Source of the DNA: Sphingomonas bacterium
GTDB lineage: Bacteria; Pseudomonadota; Alphaproteobacteria; Sphingomonadales; Sphingomonadaceae
DNA: 6,545 nucleotides
Assembly: GCF_903643065.1 (NCBI RefSeq)
Contig: NZ_CAHJWX010000109.1
Location: 1 to 6,545 of the forward strand
Direction: 5' to 3'
The notes beneath the pieces are model-generated. The model did not search any database, was not told where the DNA came from, and was given only the letters and a program-made list of their open reading frames with translations. Each line of letters opens with the position of its first letter. Within the stretch, counting starts at the first letter, position 1. Position numbers and translations under genes: made by a program. Of this stretch, positions 1 to 6,545 are shown piece by piece.

Positions 1-393
1 CAGGCCCAGCCGGCGCGCGATCAGCGGTCCGGCGGGCTCCGCCGCGTCCGCGATCACCGCCGTCGCGCCGATCCGGTCGAGCATCGCGGGCGCGTCGCGG
101 AGCAACGCCCCCGTCATCGCCGCCGTCGCCCGGATCATGCGCGGCAGCCCGACCGGTCCGGTCGGGCGCGCGAGCGTGGCGAGATAGGCGTCCAGGCGCG
201 GCTGGCCCTTCCGCGGCGCGAGCGGCGCGAAGCCGACCGCGTCGTCGGTGACGAACCGCGCCGCGTCGGCGAGGTGCACGACCGTCACGCGATGGCCCAG
301 CGCGCGCAGTTCGGCGCCCAGCACCTGGAGGGGATTGAGGTGGCCGGGCAGCGGCGCGGCGATGATCGCCAGATGATGGGCCCGCCGCGTCAT
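1..393 (-). CDS. GT1-family glycosyltransferase, CrtX-like (N-terminal part, cut by window edge)
   Basis: The first 131 residues of a UDP-sugar-dependent GT-B glycosyltransferase are visible; the gene continues past the left edge. The N-terminus has the usual first beta strand and glycine turn (AIIAAPLPGHLNP, residues 9-21), then an L-x-x-L-G-H-R-V-T-V-V-H segment (about 31-40). Residues 113-131 read VIADAAEPAGPLIARRLGL. From memory this matches the acceptor-domain segment of CrtX zeaxanthin glucosyltransferases, which have D-x-x-E-P-A-G followed by A-x-x-L-G-L. A carotenoid acceptor is therefore a reasonable inference, and sphingomonads make hydroxylated carotenoids, but the UDP-sugar-binding C-terminal domain is not visible. 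The ATG start is supported by an AGGGA element about 6 nt upstream. The gene lies 100 bp downstream of the Yip1-family gene on the same strand. It could instead be a macrolide- or sterol-type GT1 enzyme. Confidence 0.8.
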   Translation of the reverse strand, partial: MTRRAHHLAIIAAPLPGHLNPLQVLGAELRALGHRVTVVHLADAARFVTDDAVGFAPLAPRKGQPRLDAYLATLARPTGPVGLPRMIRATAAMTGALLRDAPAMLDRIGATAVIADAAEPAGPLIARRLGL

Positions 394-457
394 ACGACGT
401 CCCTACCGCACCGCGCGGCCAGGCCTATGCGAGAAGCCAGGGTCGTCGAGACATCCC

Positions 458-490
458 CGCCCGGCGGCAAGCACCGGGCGGAGCCGCCCG
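458..490 (-). terminator. GC-rich competing hairpins between the Yip1 gene and the glycosyltransferase gene
   Basis: Two mutually exclusive stems share the same arm. One is perfect: CGGGCG (475-480) pairs with CGCCCG (485-490) around a 4-nt loop. The other pairs CGCCCGG (458-464) with CCGGGCG (474-480) around a 9-nt loop. They lie just after the stop codon of the minus-strand Yip1 gene. No clear U-tract follows, so intrinsic termination is uncertain; mRNA 3'-end protection or attenuation is equally possible. Confidence 0.3.
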
Positions 491-493
491 TCA

Positions 494-1177
494 TCAATTG
501 ACGGTGATGCTGCCCAGCGTCGGCGTCGGCGTCACGGCCGCGACGATCGTGCCGGCGACGATGCCCACCACGAAGAACACCCCGATCGCGATCAGGACCG
601 TGACGATGATGTAAGCCACCGTCTTGTCGGGCGCGGACCTCATCAGCAGCGGCAGTCCCAGGTACAGCAGGTAGATGGCGTAGATGCCCGCGATCAGCGT
701 CGCCAGCCCGCCCAGCTGCGGAATGATGTACAGGATGCCCGCCGCCCAGACCGGAGCGGAGACGAACGCGATCAGCTTGGTCGCGGCCGTGCGGTTGTTC
801 TGCCCCCCGAACTGCGGCGCCAGCGCGGCGACGATCAACGCGGTGATGAACACCGACAGGATCGACAGGAGGAAGCCGACGATCGCGCCCGTCACCGCGC
901 CCGCGACGCTGGTGCGCAGGATCACGCCGAAGATGTGCGGCGGGAACAGCACGGAGCCGACCGCGCGGGCGATGGCCGGGATCGCGGCGAGCGGCACCAC
1001 CACGCCGGTATAGATCGCCTGCTCGGTCATCGGCGACGCCTCGATCCGCGCCCATTCGGCGGCCGGCGCGGTGACGAGGCCCTTGATCCGCGCGATCAGC
1101 CCGGCGGCGTCCGGGCCGGGCGAATAGGGCGGCGGCGTGATCGGTGACGGGCGGTCGCCCGGAAACTGGCTGGCCAT
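494..1177 (-). CDS. Yip1-family integral membrane protein
   Basis: This 227-residue polytopic inner-membrane protein begins with a proline-rich, probably cytoplasmic segment ([13 protein letters not shown], residues 10-22) and a short amphipathic stretch (about 25-50). Five hydrophobic segments follow at about 55-76, 92-120, 134-152, 156-178 and 186-214. The [12 protein letters not shown] motif in the fourth segment (168-179) is characteristic of bacterial Yip1-domain proteins. Their biochemical role in bacteria is not known; the eukaryotic relatives act in membrane traffic. The ATG at 1177 is well supported: a strong purine-rich ribosome-binding site (AAGGGGGGAAG) ends about 4 nt before it. 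The frame is open much further upstream, but that extension would run antisense through hslV and is not real. The gene is divergent from hslV, with a 109-bp shared upstream region. Confidence 0.85.
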   Translation of the reverse strand: MASQFPGDRPSPITPPPYSPGPDAAGLIARIKGLVTAPAAEWARIEASPMTEQAIYTGVVVPLAAIPAIARAVGSVLFPPHIFGVILRTSVAGAVTGAIVGFLLSILSVFITALIVAALAPQFGGQNNRTAATKLIAFVSAPVWAAGILYIIPQLGGLATLIAGIYAIYLLYLGLPLLMRSAPDKTVAYIIVTVLIAIGVFFVVGIVAGTIVAAVTPTPTLGSITVN

Positions 1178-1250
1178 GAAACTTCCCCCCTTGATGACGG
1201 GGCGGAAGCTGCACCGATTCGCGGTCGATTGCCAGCCCGCCCGCCACCAG

Positions 1251-1278
1251 ATTGCGCCAAGCCGCGCCCTCCCCATAT
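1251..1278 (+). promoter_or_regulatory. Candidate heat-shock (RpoH/sigma32) promoter of the hslV operon
   Basis: CCCCATAT at 1271-1278 is a full match to the sigma32 -10 consensus CCCCATNT. Thirteen bases upstream lies ATTGCGC (1251-1257), which keeps the TTG core of the -35 element (CTTGAAA) but little else. hslVU is a classical heat-shock operon, so an RpoH promoter is expected here. Transcription from such a promoter would begin about 6-8 nt after the -10, at about 1284-1287, essentially at the hslV ATG. The call rests on the -10 match, the spacing and the downstream gene. Confidence 0.5.
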
Positions 1279-1286
1279 GCGCGGCC

Positions 1287-1865
1287 ATGCAAGGCTCCTC
1301 CGCGCCCGTCTGGCACGGCACCACCATCGTCTCCGTCCGCCGCCACGGCCGCGTGGTCATCGCCGGCGACGGCCAGGTCACGCAGGGCCAGACGGTGATG
1401 AAGCCCAATGCCCGGAAGGTCCGGCGGCTGGGCGAGGGCAAGGTGATCGCCGGCTTTGCGGGGGCGACCGCCGATGCGTTCACGTTGTTCGAGCGGCTGG
1501 AGGCCAAGCTGGAGCGGCACCAGGGCCAGCTGCTGCGCGCCGCCGTTGAGCTCGCCAAGGACTGGCGCACCGACAAATATCTGCGCAACCTGGAGGCGAT
1601 GCTGATCGTCGCCGATACCGAGGTGACGCTGATCATCACCGGCAATGGCGATGTGCTGGAACCGGAGGCCAAGGACGGCACGGTCGTCGCCGCGATCGGC
1701 TCGGGCGGAAATTACGCGCTCGCCGCCGCCCGCGCGCTCACCGACTATGAACAGGATGCCGAGACGATCGCGCGCAAGGCGATGGCGATCGCGGCGGAGG
1801 TCTGCGTCTATACCAACGACCGGCTGACGGTGGAGTCGATCGGGGACGCGCCCGATGCTGTATAG
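1287..1865 (+). CDS. hslV: ATP-dependent protease subunit HslV (peptidase)
   Basis: HslV is the N-terminal-nucleophile threonine peptidase that forms a double hexamer capped by HslU and degrades unfolded or damaged cytoplasmic proteins. The 192-residue product starts with an 11-residue leader ending in W-H-G, removed to expose catalytic Thr12 (TTIVSVRR). This leader is typical of alphaproteobacterial HslV, whereas E. coli exposes Thr directly after Met. Other signatures are VIAGDGQ (24-30), the active-site Lys44 in [29 protein letters not shown] (56-76), [16 protein letters not shown] (85-100), IGSGGNYA with Ser139 (137-144), and the cation-site segment EVCVYTN (171-177). The first residue of the family's G-x-x-C-x-x-T metal motif is Ala170, probably harmless because that ligand is a backbone carbonyl. 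The ATG at 1287 is the only sensible start: no in-frame ATG, GTG or TTG lies between it and Thr12, and upstream candidates would add an atypical extension. No Shine-Dalgarno sequence precedes it. The stop overlaps the next gene by 11 bp. Confidence 0.97.
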   Translation: MQGSSAPVWHGTTIVSVRRHGRVVIAGDGQVTQGQTVMKPNARKVRRLGEGKVIAGFAGATADAFTLFERLEAKLERHQGQLLRAAVELAKDWRTDKYLRNLEAMLIVADTEVTLIITGNGDVLEPEAKDGTVVAAIGSGGNYALAAARALTDYEQDAETIARKAMAIAAEVCVYTNDRLTVESIGDAPDAV

Positions 1866-2895
1866 CCGCCTGGGCCAGTCCGGGCTGATCGTGTCGCGGC
1901 TGTCGCTGGGCACGATGACGTTCACGCGCGGTGGCGGCAACGCGGCGATCGCCAAGACCGATCAGGCGAGCGCCGACCGTATCGTCGGCCGCGCGCTGGA
2001 TGCCGGGGTCAATTTCATCGACACCGCCGACGTCTATGCCGACGGCCAATCGGAGGAGATCGTCGGCGCGCTGATCCGGGGCAGGCGCGACCAGGTCGTG
2101 CTCGCCACCAAGGCCGGCTGGCGCAAGGGGGAGGCGCTGAACCGCTCGGGGCTCGGCGCGGTGCATCTCCTGCGCTCGATCGACGAAAGCCTGACCCGGC
2201 TCGGCACCGATCACGTCGACCTCTACCTCGCCCACCGCAACGATGCGAACACGCCGCTGGAGGAAACGCTGCACGCCCTCGACGCGATCGTGCGGGCGGG
2301 CAAGGCGCGCTATCTGGGGTTTTCCAACTGGCCCGCCTGGAAGGTCGCCGCCGCCGTCCAGTATCAGCGCGATCACGGGCTGGCGCCGTTCACGCACGGG
2401 CAGATGATGTACCATCTGCTCGGCCGCGGCATCGAGGACGAGGTGGCGCCGATGCTGCGCCATTTCGGGTTGGGGCTCACCGCCTGGTCGCCGCTCGCCG
2501 GCGGCTTCCTGTCGGGCAAGTACACGCGCGACAAGCTGAAGGCCGACGGCGCCGACCGCCTGTCCGGCTTCGACCAGATCCCCTTCGACAAGGAGAGCGG
2601 TTTCGCGCTGGTCGATCGGTTGCGCGCGATGGCGGACGCGCACGGGGCGACGGTGGCGCAGGTCGCGATCGCGTGGCTGCTCGCCAAGCCGCTGGTGTCG
2701 AGCGTCGTCCTGGGCGCGTCGAGGCTCGTGCAACTCGACGACACGCTTGCCGCCGCCGACCTCGCGCTCGGGCATGACGAGGTCGCCGAGCTGGACCGGC
2801 TCACCGCGCCGCCACCTTCCTATCCCGGTTGGGTCGTCGACGTGCCCGACGCCGCCATCACCGCCGCGCTGACCGCCCGGCCCGGCCAGCCCTGA
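1855..2895 (+). CDS. Aldo/keto reductase
   Basis: This 346-residue protein is a complete aldo/keto reductase, a TIM-barrel oxidoreductase that reduces carbonyl compounds with NADPH. It starts [21 protein letters not shown] (3-23), the usual first strand. The catalytic tetrad is intact: Asp56 and Tyr61 in [15 protein letters not shown], Lys86 in LATKAGW, and His127 in DLYLAHRND. Further family motifs are [25 protein letters not shown] and the cofactor-phosphate segment GASRLVQL (from 287). The C-terminus ends in a PPSYPGW-type tail. The sequence resembles the YajO/Tas-like, potassium-channel-beta-related branch; the substrate cannot be read from sequence. The ATG overlaps the end of hslV by 11 bp and has GGGGA about 8-9 nt upstream, so translation is probably coupled to hslV. 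It separates hslV from hslU, an uncommon arrangement that suggests co-expression during stress. Confidence 0.93.
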   Translation: MLYSRLGQSGLIVSRLSLGTMTFTRGGGNAAIAKTDQASADRIVGRALDAGVNFIDTADVYADGQSEEIVGALIRGRRDQVVLATKAGWRKGEALNRSGLGAVHLLRSIDESLTRLGTDHVDLYLAHRNDANTPLEETLHALDAIVRAGKARYLGFSNWPAWKVAAAVQYQRDHGLAPFTHGQMMYHLLGRGIEDEVAPMLRHFGLGLTAWSPLAGGFLSGKYTRDKLKADGADRLSGFDQIPFDKESGFALVDRLRAMADAHGATVAQVAIAWLLAKPLVSSVVLGASRLVQLDDTLAAADLALGHDEVAELDRLTAPPPSYPGWVVDVPDAAITAALTARPGQP

Positions 2896-2908
2896 TCCGA
2901 GATCTGCA

Positions 2909-4225
2909 TTGAACGACCAGCTCACTTCCAAGGCGCTCACCCCCTCCGAAATCGTCGCGGCGCTCGACGCGCACATCATCGGCCAGGCCGACGCCAAGCG
3001 CGCGGTCGCCGTGGCGCTGCGCAATCGCTGGCGCCGCCAGCAGCTGCCGCCCGAGCTGCGCGACGAGGTGACGCCCAAGAACATCCTGATGATCGGGCCG
3101 ACCGGCTGCGGCAAGACGGAGATCAGCCGGCGACTGGCCAGGCTCGCCGATGCGCCGTTCGTGAAGGTGGAGGCGACCAAGTTCACCGAGGTGGGCTATG
3201 TCGGCCGCGACGTCGAGCAGATCGCGCGCGACCTGGTGGAGGAGGCGATCCGGCTGGAGCGCGAGCGTCGCCGCGCCGCTGTCAGCGACAAGGCGGACGC
3301 CGCCGCGCTCGCGCGGCTGCTCGACGCGCTGACCGGCAAGGGCGCGTCCGAGGCGACGCGCGCCGCTTTCGAGCAGCGCTTCCGCGACGGCCATCTCGAC
3401 GCGACCGAGATCGAGATCGAGCTGGAAGCCGCACCGCAGATGCCGTTCGAGGTGCCGGGCTCCCCGCAGATCGGGATGATCAACCTGTCCGAGATGATGG
3501 GCAAGGCGTTCGGCCAGGGCCAGAACCTGAAGCGCCGCAAGCTCACGGTGCGCGCCGCTTGGGACAAGCTGCGCGAGGAGGAGGCGGACAAGCGGCTCGA
3601 CAATGATGACGTCGCCCGCGTCGCGCTGGCGAGCGCGGAGGCGAACGGCATCGTCTTCCTGGACGAGATCGACAAGATCGCGGCCGGCGATGCGCGCGGC
3701 GGCTCGGTCAGCCGCGAGGGCGTGCAGCGCGACCTGCTGCCGCTGATCGAGGGCACCACCGTCGCGACCAAGTACGGGCCGATGAAGACGGACCACATCC
3801 TGTTCATCGCGTCCGGCGCGTTCCACGTCGCCAAGCCGAGCGACCTGCTGCCCGAGCTGCAGGGCCGGCTGCCGATCCGCGTCGAGCTGAAGGGGCTGAC
3901 CGAGGCGGATTTCGTGGCGATCCTGTCCGACACCAAGGCGTCGCTGATCGCGCAATACCGCGCGTTACTCGGTACAGAGGGCGTGTCGATCGAGTTCGCG
4001 GACGACGGCATCCGCGCGGTGGCGCGGATCGCGGCGGAGGTGAACGCGGAGATCGAGAATATCGGCGCGCGGCGGCTGCAGACGGTGATGGAGCGGCTGC
4101 TGGAGGAGGTGAGCTTCGACGCGGAGCACAGCGCCGGCACGACGCTGGTGATCGACGCCGCCTATGTCGACCAGCAGCTCGCCAGCATCGCCCGCAACAC
4201 CGACCTGAGCCGCTTCGTGCTCTAG
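2909..4225 (+). CDS. hslU: ATP-dependent protease ATPase subunit HslU (AAA+ unfoldase)
   Basis: HslU forms the hexameric ring that unfolds substrates with ATP and feeds them into HslV. The 438-residue length is normal for the family. Landmarks in order are [22 protein letters not shown] (22-43), Walker A GPTGCGKT (63-70), the pore loop GYVGRD (96-101), the substrate-handling I domain (about 110-230), Walker B IVFLDE (248-253), the sensor-1 region FIASGAF (299-305), the arginine-finger segment [14 protein letters not shown] (314-327, Arg320), sensor 2 IGARRL (385-390), and the C-terminal LSRFVL that docks into pockets of HslV. The start is TTG at 2909: the family N-terminus begins here, and no ATG or GTG exists in frame between the upstream region and the conserved core. 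A weak GAGA lies about 6 nt upstream. The gene starts 13 bp after the reductase and ends 13 bp from a convergent gene. Residues 353-356 use the codons TTA CTC GGT ACA, unusually AT-rich for this gene. Confidence 0.97.
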   Translation: MNDQLTSKALTPSEIVAALDAHIIGQADAKRAVAVALRNRWRRQQLPPELRDEVTPKNILMIGPTGCGKTEISRRLARLADAPFVKVEATKFTEVGYVGRDVEQIARDLVEEAIRLERERRRAAVSDKADAAALARLLDALTGKGASEATRAAFEQRFRDGHLDATEIEIELEAAPQMPFEVPGSPQIGMINLSEMMGKAFGQGQNLKRRKLTVRAAWDKLREEEADKRLDNDDVARVALASAEANGIVFLDEIDKIAAGDARGGSVSREGVQRDLLPLIEGTTVATKYGPMKTDHILFIASGAFHVAKPSDLLPELQGRLPIRVELKGLTEADFVAILSDTKASLIAQYRALLGTEGVSIEFADDGIRAVARIAAEVNAEIENIGARRLQTVMERLLEEVSFDAEHSAGTTLVIDAAYVDQQLASIARNTDLSRFVL

Positions 4226-4238
4226 GTCGGATCGGCGT

Positions 4239-4805
4239 TCACGGCTTCTCGCGCGCCCAGGCCGCGTCGAGGGCCGCCCTGGTCCCGCCATGACGCCGCA
4301 GCCGCAGCCCCGTCAGCGTCAGCGCCCTTCCTCGCAGGAACCGGCCCTGTGTGCGCCAGGTCACGTCGTACAGCCCGGTCGCGACGCGCGTCGCGTCGCC
4401 ATCGGCATAGCTCGCCGCGATCAGCACCGGCAGGCGGCCGCTGCGCGTGTCGGCGCCGCCATCGGTCAGCTTGAGCAGCGCGTCCTTGAACGGCGCCGCC
4501 TCTAGGACCGGCTCGCCGGCCGGGTGCTGCGCCGGCACCCCGAGCGCGGCCGGATAGGTGATCGTCACCTCGTCCAGATCGTGCCTCGCGTCCGCCAGCT
4601 TGAGCCCGCCGCCGACCGGCATCGCGCTCAGTTCCAGCCGGGTGCCCGCGCTCGCCTGCGCCAGCTTGTCCGCCGCTGCGTCGCGCCGGTCGGCATAGCT
4701 GAACCATAGCGACGCGCCCGCGATCAGCACGCCCGCCAGCGCCACCAGTTCCGCCAGGTTCAGCCAGCGCCGCCGCGCCGCCCTGTTCTCTGACGCCTCG
4801 CTCAT
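4239..4805 (-). CDS. Hypothetical single-pass membrane protein encoded downstream of purN
   Basis: I do not recognise a named family. The 188-residue product has a short basic N-terminus (RAARRRW, 8-14), one hydrophobic helix (about 17-36, AELVALAGVLIAGASLWFSY), then a charged linker (DRRDAAADKLAQ) and a soluble domain of about 140 residues rich in predicted beta strands. The basic residues before the helix predict an N-in orientation with the soluble domain in the periplasm. The C-terminal half contains LPVLIAASYADGD and GLYDVTWRTQGRFLRGRALTLTGLRLR. The ATG overlaps the purN stop as ATGA (4802-4805), which points to translational coupling and to a real gene rather than a shadow frame. Genes of this type are probably conserved behind purN in related sphingomonads, but that is inference. 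No link to purine synthesis can be read from the sequence. Confidence 0.8.
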   Translation of the reverse strand: MSEASENRAARRRWLNLAELVALAGVLIAGASLWFSYADRRDAAADKLAQASAGTRLELSAMPVGGGLKLADARHDLDEVTITYPAALGVPAQHPAGEPVLEAAPFKDALLKLTDGGADTRSGRLPVLIAASYADGDATRVATGLYDVTWRTQGRFLRGRALTLTGLRLRRHGGTRAALDAAWAREKP

Positions 4806-5401
4806 CGATGCACGAAGTCCTTCAGCACGCGCGGGTACAGCTGGTGCTCCGCCACCAGCACGCGCGCGGCCAGCGTCTCGGCGGTGTCGCCCGGCTCGAT
4901 CGGCACGCGCGTCTGCCCCAGCACCTCGCCAGCGTCCAGTTCGTCGGTGACGAGGTGCACCGAACAGCCCGCCTCCCGCTCCCTCGCCGCCAGCGCGCGC
5001 GCATGCGTGTCGAGGCCCTGATAGGCGGGGAGCAGGGAAGGGTGGATGTTGAGGATGCGCCCCACCCAGCGCGCCACGAAGGCGGGCGACAGCAGCCGCA
5101 TGTAGCCGGCGAGCGCGATCACCGCGACATCCGCCTCGCGCAACGCGTCGTCCAGCGCCGCCTCGAAAGCGGCCTTGCCGATGCCCTTGGGCGAGAGCGC
5201 GAACGTGGCCAGCCCCGCCTCGCGCGCCGACGCCAGTCCCCCCGCCTCGGGTCGATCGGAGGCGACCAGCACGACCTCGTACCCCGCCGCCTGCTCGACC
5301 AGCGCCTGCATGTTCGAGCCGCGTCCCGACAGGAGCACGCCCACGCGCGGTATCGCGGGGCCACCGCTCACGAGTGGGCGGCGCCCGGCGCGGCGAGACA
5401 C
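4802..5401 (-). CDS. purN: Phosphoribosylglycinamide formyltransferase PurN (GART)
   Basis: PurN transfers a formyl group from 10-formyl-tetrahydrofolate to GAR, giving FGAR, the third step of de novo purine synthesis in the cytoplasm. The 199-residue reading contains the phosphate-binding turn VLLSGRGSNM (22-31), VALVAS-like strand VVLVASDRPEAGG (43-55), LAGYMRLLSPAFV (97-109), and the catalytic block ILNIHPSLLPAYQGLDTH (116-133) with Asn118 and His120. The third catalytic residue is Asp156 in VTDELDAGEVLGQ (151-163). PGDTAETLAARVLVAEHQLYP (170-190) is the conserved C-terminal helix region. The start is uncertain: GTG at 5401 and GTG at 5371 (10 residues shorter, beginning SGGPAIPRVGV) are both possible. 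Neither has a good ribosome-binding site, and the shorter form fits the usual family N-terminus at least as well. The gene follows purM on the same strand after a structured spacer, and its stop overlaps the next gene. Confidence 0.95.
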   Translation of the reverse strand: MSRRAGRRPLVSGGPAIPRVGVLLSGRGSNMQALVEQAAGYEVVLVASDRPEAGGLASAREAGLATFALSPKGIGKAAFEAALDDALREADVAVIALAGYMRLLSPAFVARWVGRILNIHPSLLPAYQGLDTHARALAAREREAGCSVHLVTDELDAGEVLGQTRVPIEPGDTAETLAARVLVAEHQLYPRVLKDFVHR

Positions 5402-5479
5402 CCGGCCCGATCGGCTGGGGTGTGACCCGACCCGGCATTGCCCGCGCCGGACCAGGCCGACACCGTCCAGTATCGCGCC

Positions 5480-5517
5480 CCGGCCAGCCAGCGTCCTGAC
5501 GCTGGCGATGTGGCCGG
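5480..5517 (-). other. Strong stem-loop in the purM-purN spacer
   Basis: An outer 7-bp stem pairs CCGGCCA (5480-5486) with TGGCCGG (5511-5517). An inner 8-bp stem pairs CCAGCGTC (5488-5495) with GACGCTGG (5498-5505); two bases lie at its apex, so the last pair probably opens to give a 4-nt loop. The stems are joined by a 1-nt bulge on one side and 5 nt on the other. The structure begins about 11 nt after the purM stop and has no following U-tract. It could stabilise the purM 3' end, reduce purN expression or act as an imperfect terminator. No known riboswitch class was recognised. Confidence 0.5.
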
Positions 5518-5527
5518 TGCCAATAGT

Positions 5528-6545
5528 CTAGCCCACATGGCTCGCCCGCCAGCCCTCGCGCGCCGACCACGTCCCGCGCGAGCCCCGGACGATGCACCCG
5601 CGCTCGCCAGGTTCGACCTGCCCGATCGCGACGGCCGTCTCGCCCGCGTCGGTGAGCGCCGCCGCGACCGCGTCCGCCTCGTCGGCGGCGACCACGGCGA
5701 CCATCCCGATCCCGGCGTTGAACGTCCGCGCAAACTCCGCCGGCTCGATCGCGCCCTGCGCCTGCAACCAGGCCATCAGCCGCGGCTGGTCCCAGCGATC
5801 GGCGTCGATCGCCGCCAGGCATCCCGCCGGCAGCACGCGCGGCACGTTTTCCAGCAGCCCCCCGCCGGTGACGTGCGCCAGCCCCTTGATCCGCGCGGCG
5901 CGCAGCAGCGGCAGCAGCGCCGCCACGTAGATGCGCGTCGGCGCCATCAACCAGTCGATCAACAGCCGGTCGGCATCGAACGGCGCCGGCCGGTCCAGCC
6001 GCCAGCCCTTGTCCGCCGCCAGCCGTCGCACCAGCGAGAAGCCGTTCGAGTGCACCCCGCTCGACGCCAGCCCCAGCAACACATCGCCCGGCGCGATCGC
6101 CGCGCCGGTCAGCAGCGCCGCCCGCTCCACCGCGCCGACCGCGAAGCCGGCCAGGTCGTAGTCGCCGTCCGCGTACATGCCCGGCATCTCCGCTGTCTCG
6201 CCGCCGATCAGCGCGCAGCCCGCCTGTTTGCAGCCCTCGGCGATCGAGGCGACGACGCGCTCCGCGATCGCCGGGTCAAGCCGCCCGCACGCGAAATAAT
6301 CGAGGAAGAACAGCGGTTCGGCACCCTGGACGATCAGGTCGTTGACGCACATCGCGACCAGGTCGACGCCGACGCCCTCGTGCCGGTCCCAGTCGATCGC
6401 GAGCTTGAGCTTGGTGCCGACGCCGTCATTGGCCGCCACGAGCAGCGGGTCGACGAACCCCGCCGCCCTGGGATCGAACACGCCGCCGAACCCGCCCAGC
6501 TCGGCATCGGCGCCCGGCCGCCGCGTCGCGCGCGCCAGCGGCGCG
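5528..6545 (-). CDS. purM: Phosphoribosylformylglycinamidine cyclo-ligase PurM (AIR synthetase), N-terminus beyond window
   Basis: PurM closes FGAM to AIR with ATP, the fifth step of de novo purine synthesis; it works as a cytoplasmic dimer. The visible 338 residues run from [21 protein letters not shown] to the stop. Only about 25-30 N-terminal residues, including the start, should lie beyond the right edge. The start at 6481 suggested by the first in-frame GTG is not real, because the conserved [10 protein letters not shown] segment continues upstream of it. Key motifs, numbered from the first visible residue, are [12 protein letters not shown] (38-49), [20 protein letters not shown] (63-82), [12 protein letters not shown] (113-124), [18 protein letters not shown] (158-175) and the [16 protein letters not shown] segment of the C-terminal domain. 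The C-terminus, [17 protein letters not shown], is of alphaproteobacterial type. purN follows on the same strand. The promoter is outside the window. Confidence 0.97.
   Translation of the reverse strand, partial: APLARATRRPGADAELGGFGGVFDPRAAGFVDPLLVAANDGVGTKLKLAIDWDRHEGVGVDLVAMCVNDLIVQGAEPLFFLDYFACGRLDPAIAERVVASIAEGCKQAGCALIGGETAEMPGMYADGDYDLAGFAVGAVERAALLTGAAIAPGDVLLGLASSGVHSNGFSLVRRLAADKGWRLDRPAPFDADRLLIDWLMAPTRIYVAALLPLLRAARIKGLAHVTGGGLLENVPRVLPAGCLAAIDADRWDQPRLMAWLQAQGAIEPAEFARTFNAGIGMVAVVAADEADAVAAALTDAGETAVAIGQVEPGERGCIVRGSRGTWSAREGWRASHVG

Noticed and set aside
1137..1286. N-terminal extension of hslV to an ATG at 1137
   Set aside because: It would overlap the start of the divergent Yip1 gene and add 50 residues before the catalytic Thr. 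The 11-residue leader from 1287 matches alphaproteobacterial HslV.
1178..1286. Housekeeping sigma70 promoters in the divergent intergenic region
   Set aside because: TTGATG at 1191-1196 has no acceptable -10 at 16-18 bp, and no convincing pair was found on the minus strand for the Yip1 gene.
390..1955. Long minus-strand open frame of 521 codons opposite hslV and across the Yip1 gene
   Set aside because: It is antisense to hslV and in another frame to the Yip1 gene. The translation is arginine-, aspartate- and glycine-rich low-complexity sequence with no family motif, typical of spurious frames in GC-rich DNA.
1737..4140. Long minus-strand open frames opposite the aldo/keto reductase and hslU
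   Set aside because: Both genes opposite them have intact catalytic motifs along their whole length. The antisense translations are compositionally biased and match nothing recognisable.
4808..5425. Plus-strand open frame of 205 codons opposite purN
   Set aside because: It is antisense to a fully conserved PurN, its translation is rich in Arg, His and Gln without motifs, and no ribosome-binding site is evident.
5402..5527. Purine-responsive riboswitch upstream of purN
   Set aside because: The spacer has one strong stem-loop but not the three-way junction or conserved core expected of a purine riboswitch. I cannot support a known class.
4806..5822. Upstream extension of the minus-strand membrane-protein frame to position 5822
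   Set aside because: It runs in an alternative frame through purN and purM. The ATGA overlap and the sensible membrane anchor mark 4805 as the start.

Overview
The window is a very GC-rich (by eye roughly 70%), densely packed piece of bacterial chromosome, most likely from a Sphingomonas-like alphaproteobacterium (Sphingomonadales). The support is the HslV with a short N-terminal leader ending in W-H-G before its catalytic Thr, the HslU with a GPTGCGKT Walker A, PurM and PurN sequences of sphingomonad type, a CrtX-like glycosyltransferase and the codon bias. The genus is an inference from protein resemblance. No mobile element, CRISPR array, tRNA or rRNA is visible.

Left part (1-1177, minus strand): a gene for a five-helix Yip1-family membrane protein lies upstream of a GT1-type glycosyltransferase whose C-terminal part runs off the left edge. 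The glycosyltransferase resembles CrtX, the carotenoid (zeaxanthin) glucosyltransferase. A GC-rich pair of competing hairpins sits between the two genes.

Middle (1178-4225, plus strand): a 109-bp divergent intergenic region carries a candidate heat-shock (RpoH) promoter almost abutting the hslV start. The genes then run hslV, an aldo/keto reductase, hslU. HslV (peptidase) and HslU (AAA+ unfoldase) form the two-component HslVU protease. The reductase between them overlaps hslV by 11 bp and ends 13 bp before hslU, so all three look like one transcription unit. hslU must use a TTG start.

Right part (4239-6545, minus strand): purM (N-terminus beyond the right edge), purN and a small single-pass membrane protein form a unit transcribed toward hslU. 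PurN makes FGAR and PurM makes AIR in de novo purine synthesis. purN and the membrane protein overlap by ATGA. purM and purN are separated by about 126 bp with a strong stem-loop and no stop codon in the purN frame.

Overall these are mostly housekeeping genes. I see no convincing undescribed system. The points most worth a second look are the reductase inside hslVU, the near-leaderless heat-shock start of hslV, and the structured purM-purN spacer.
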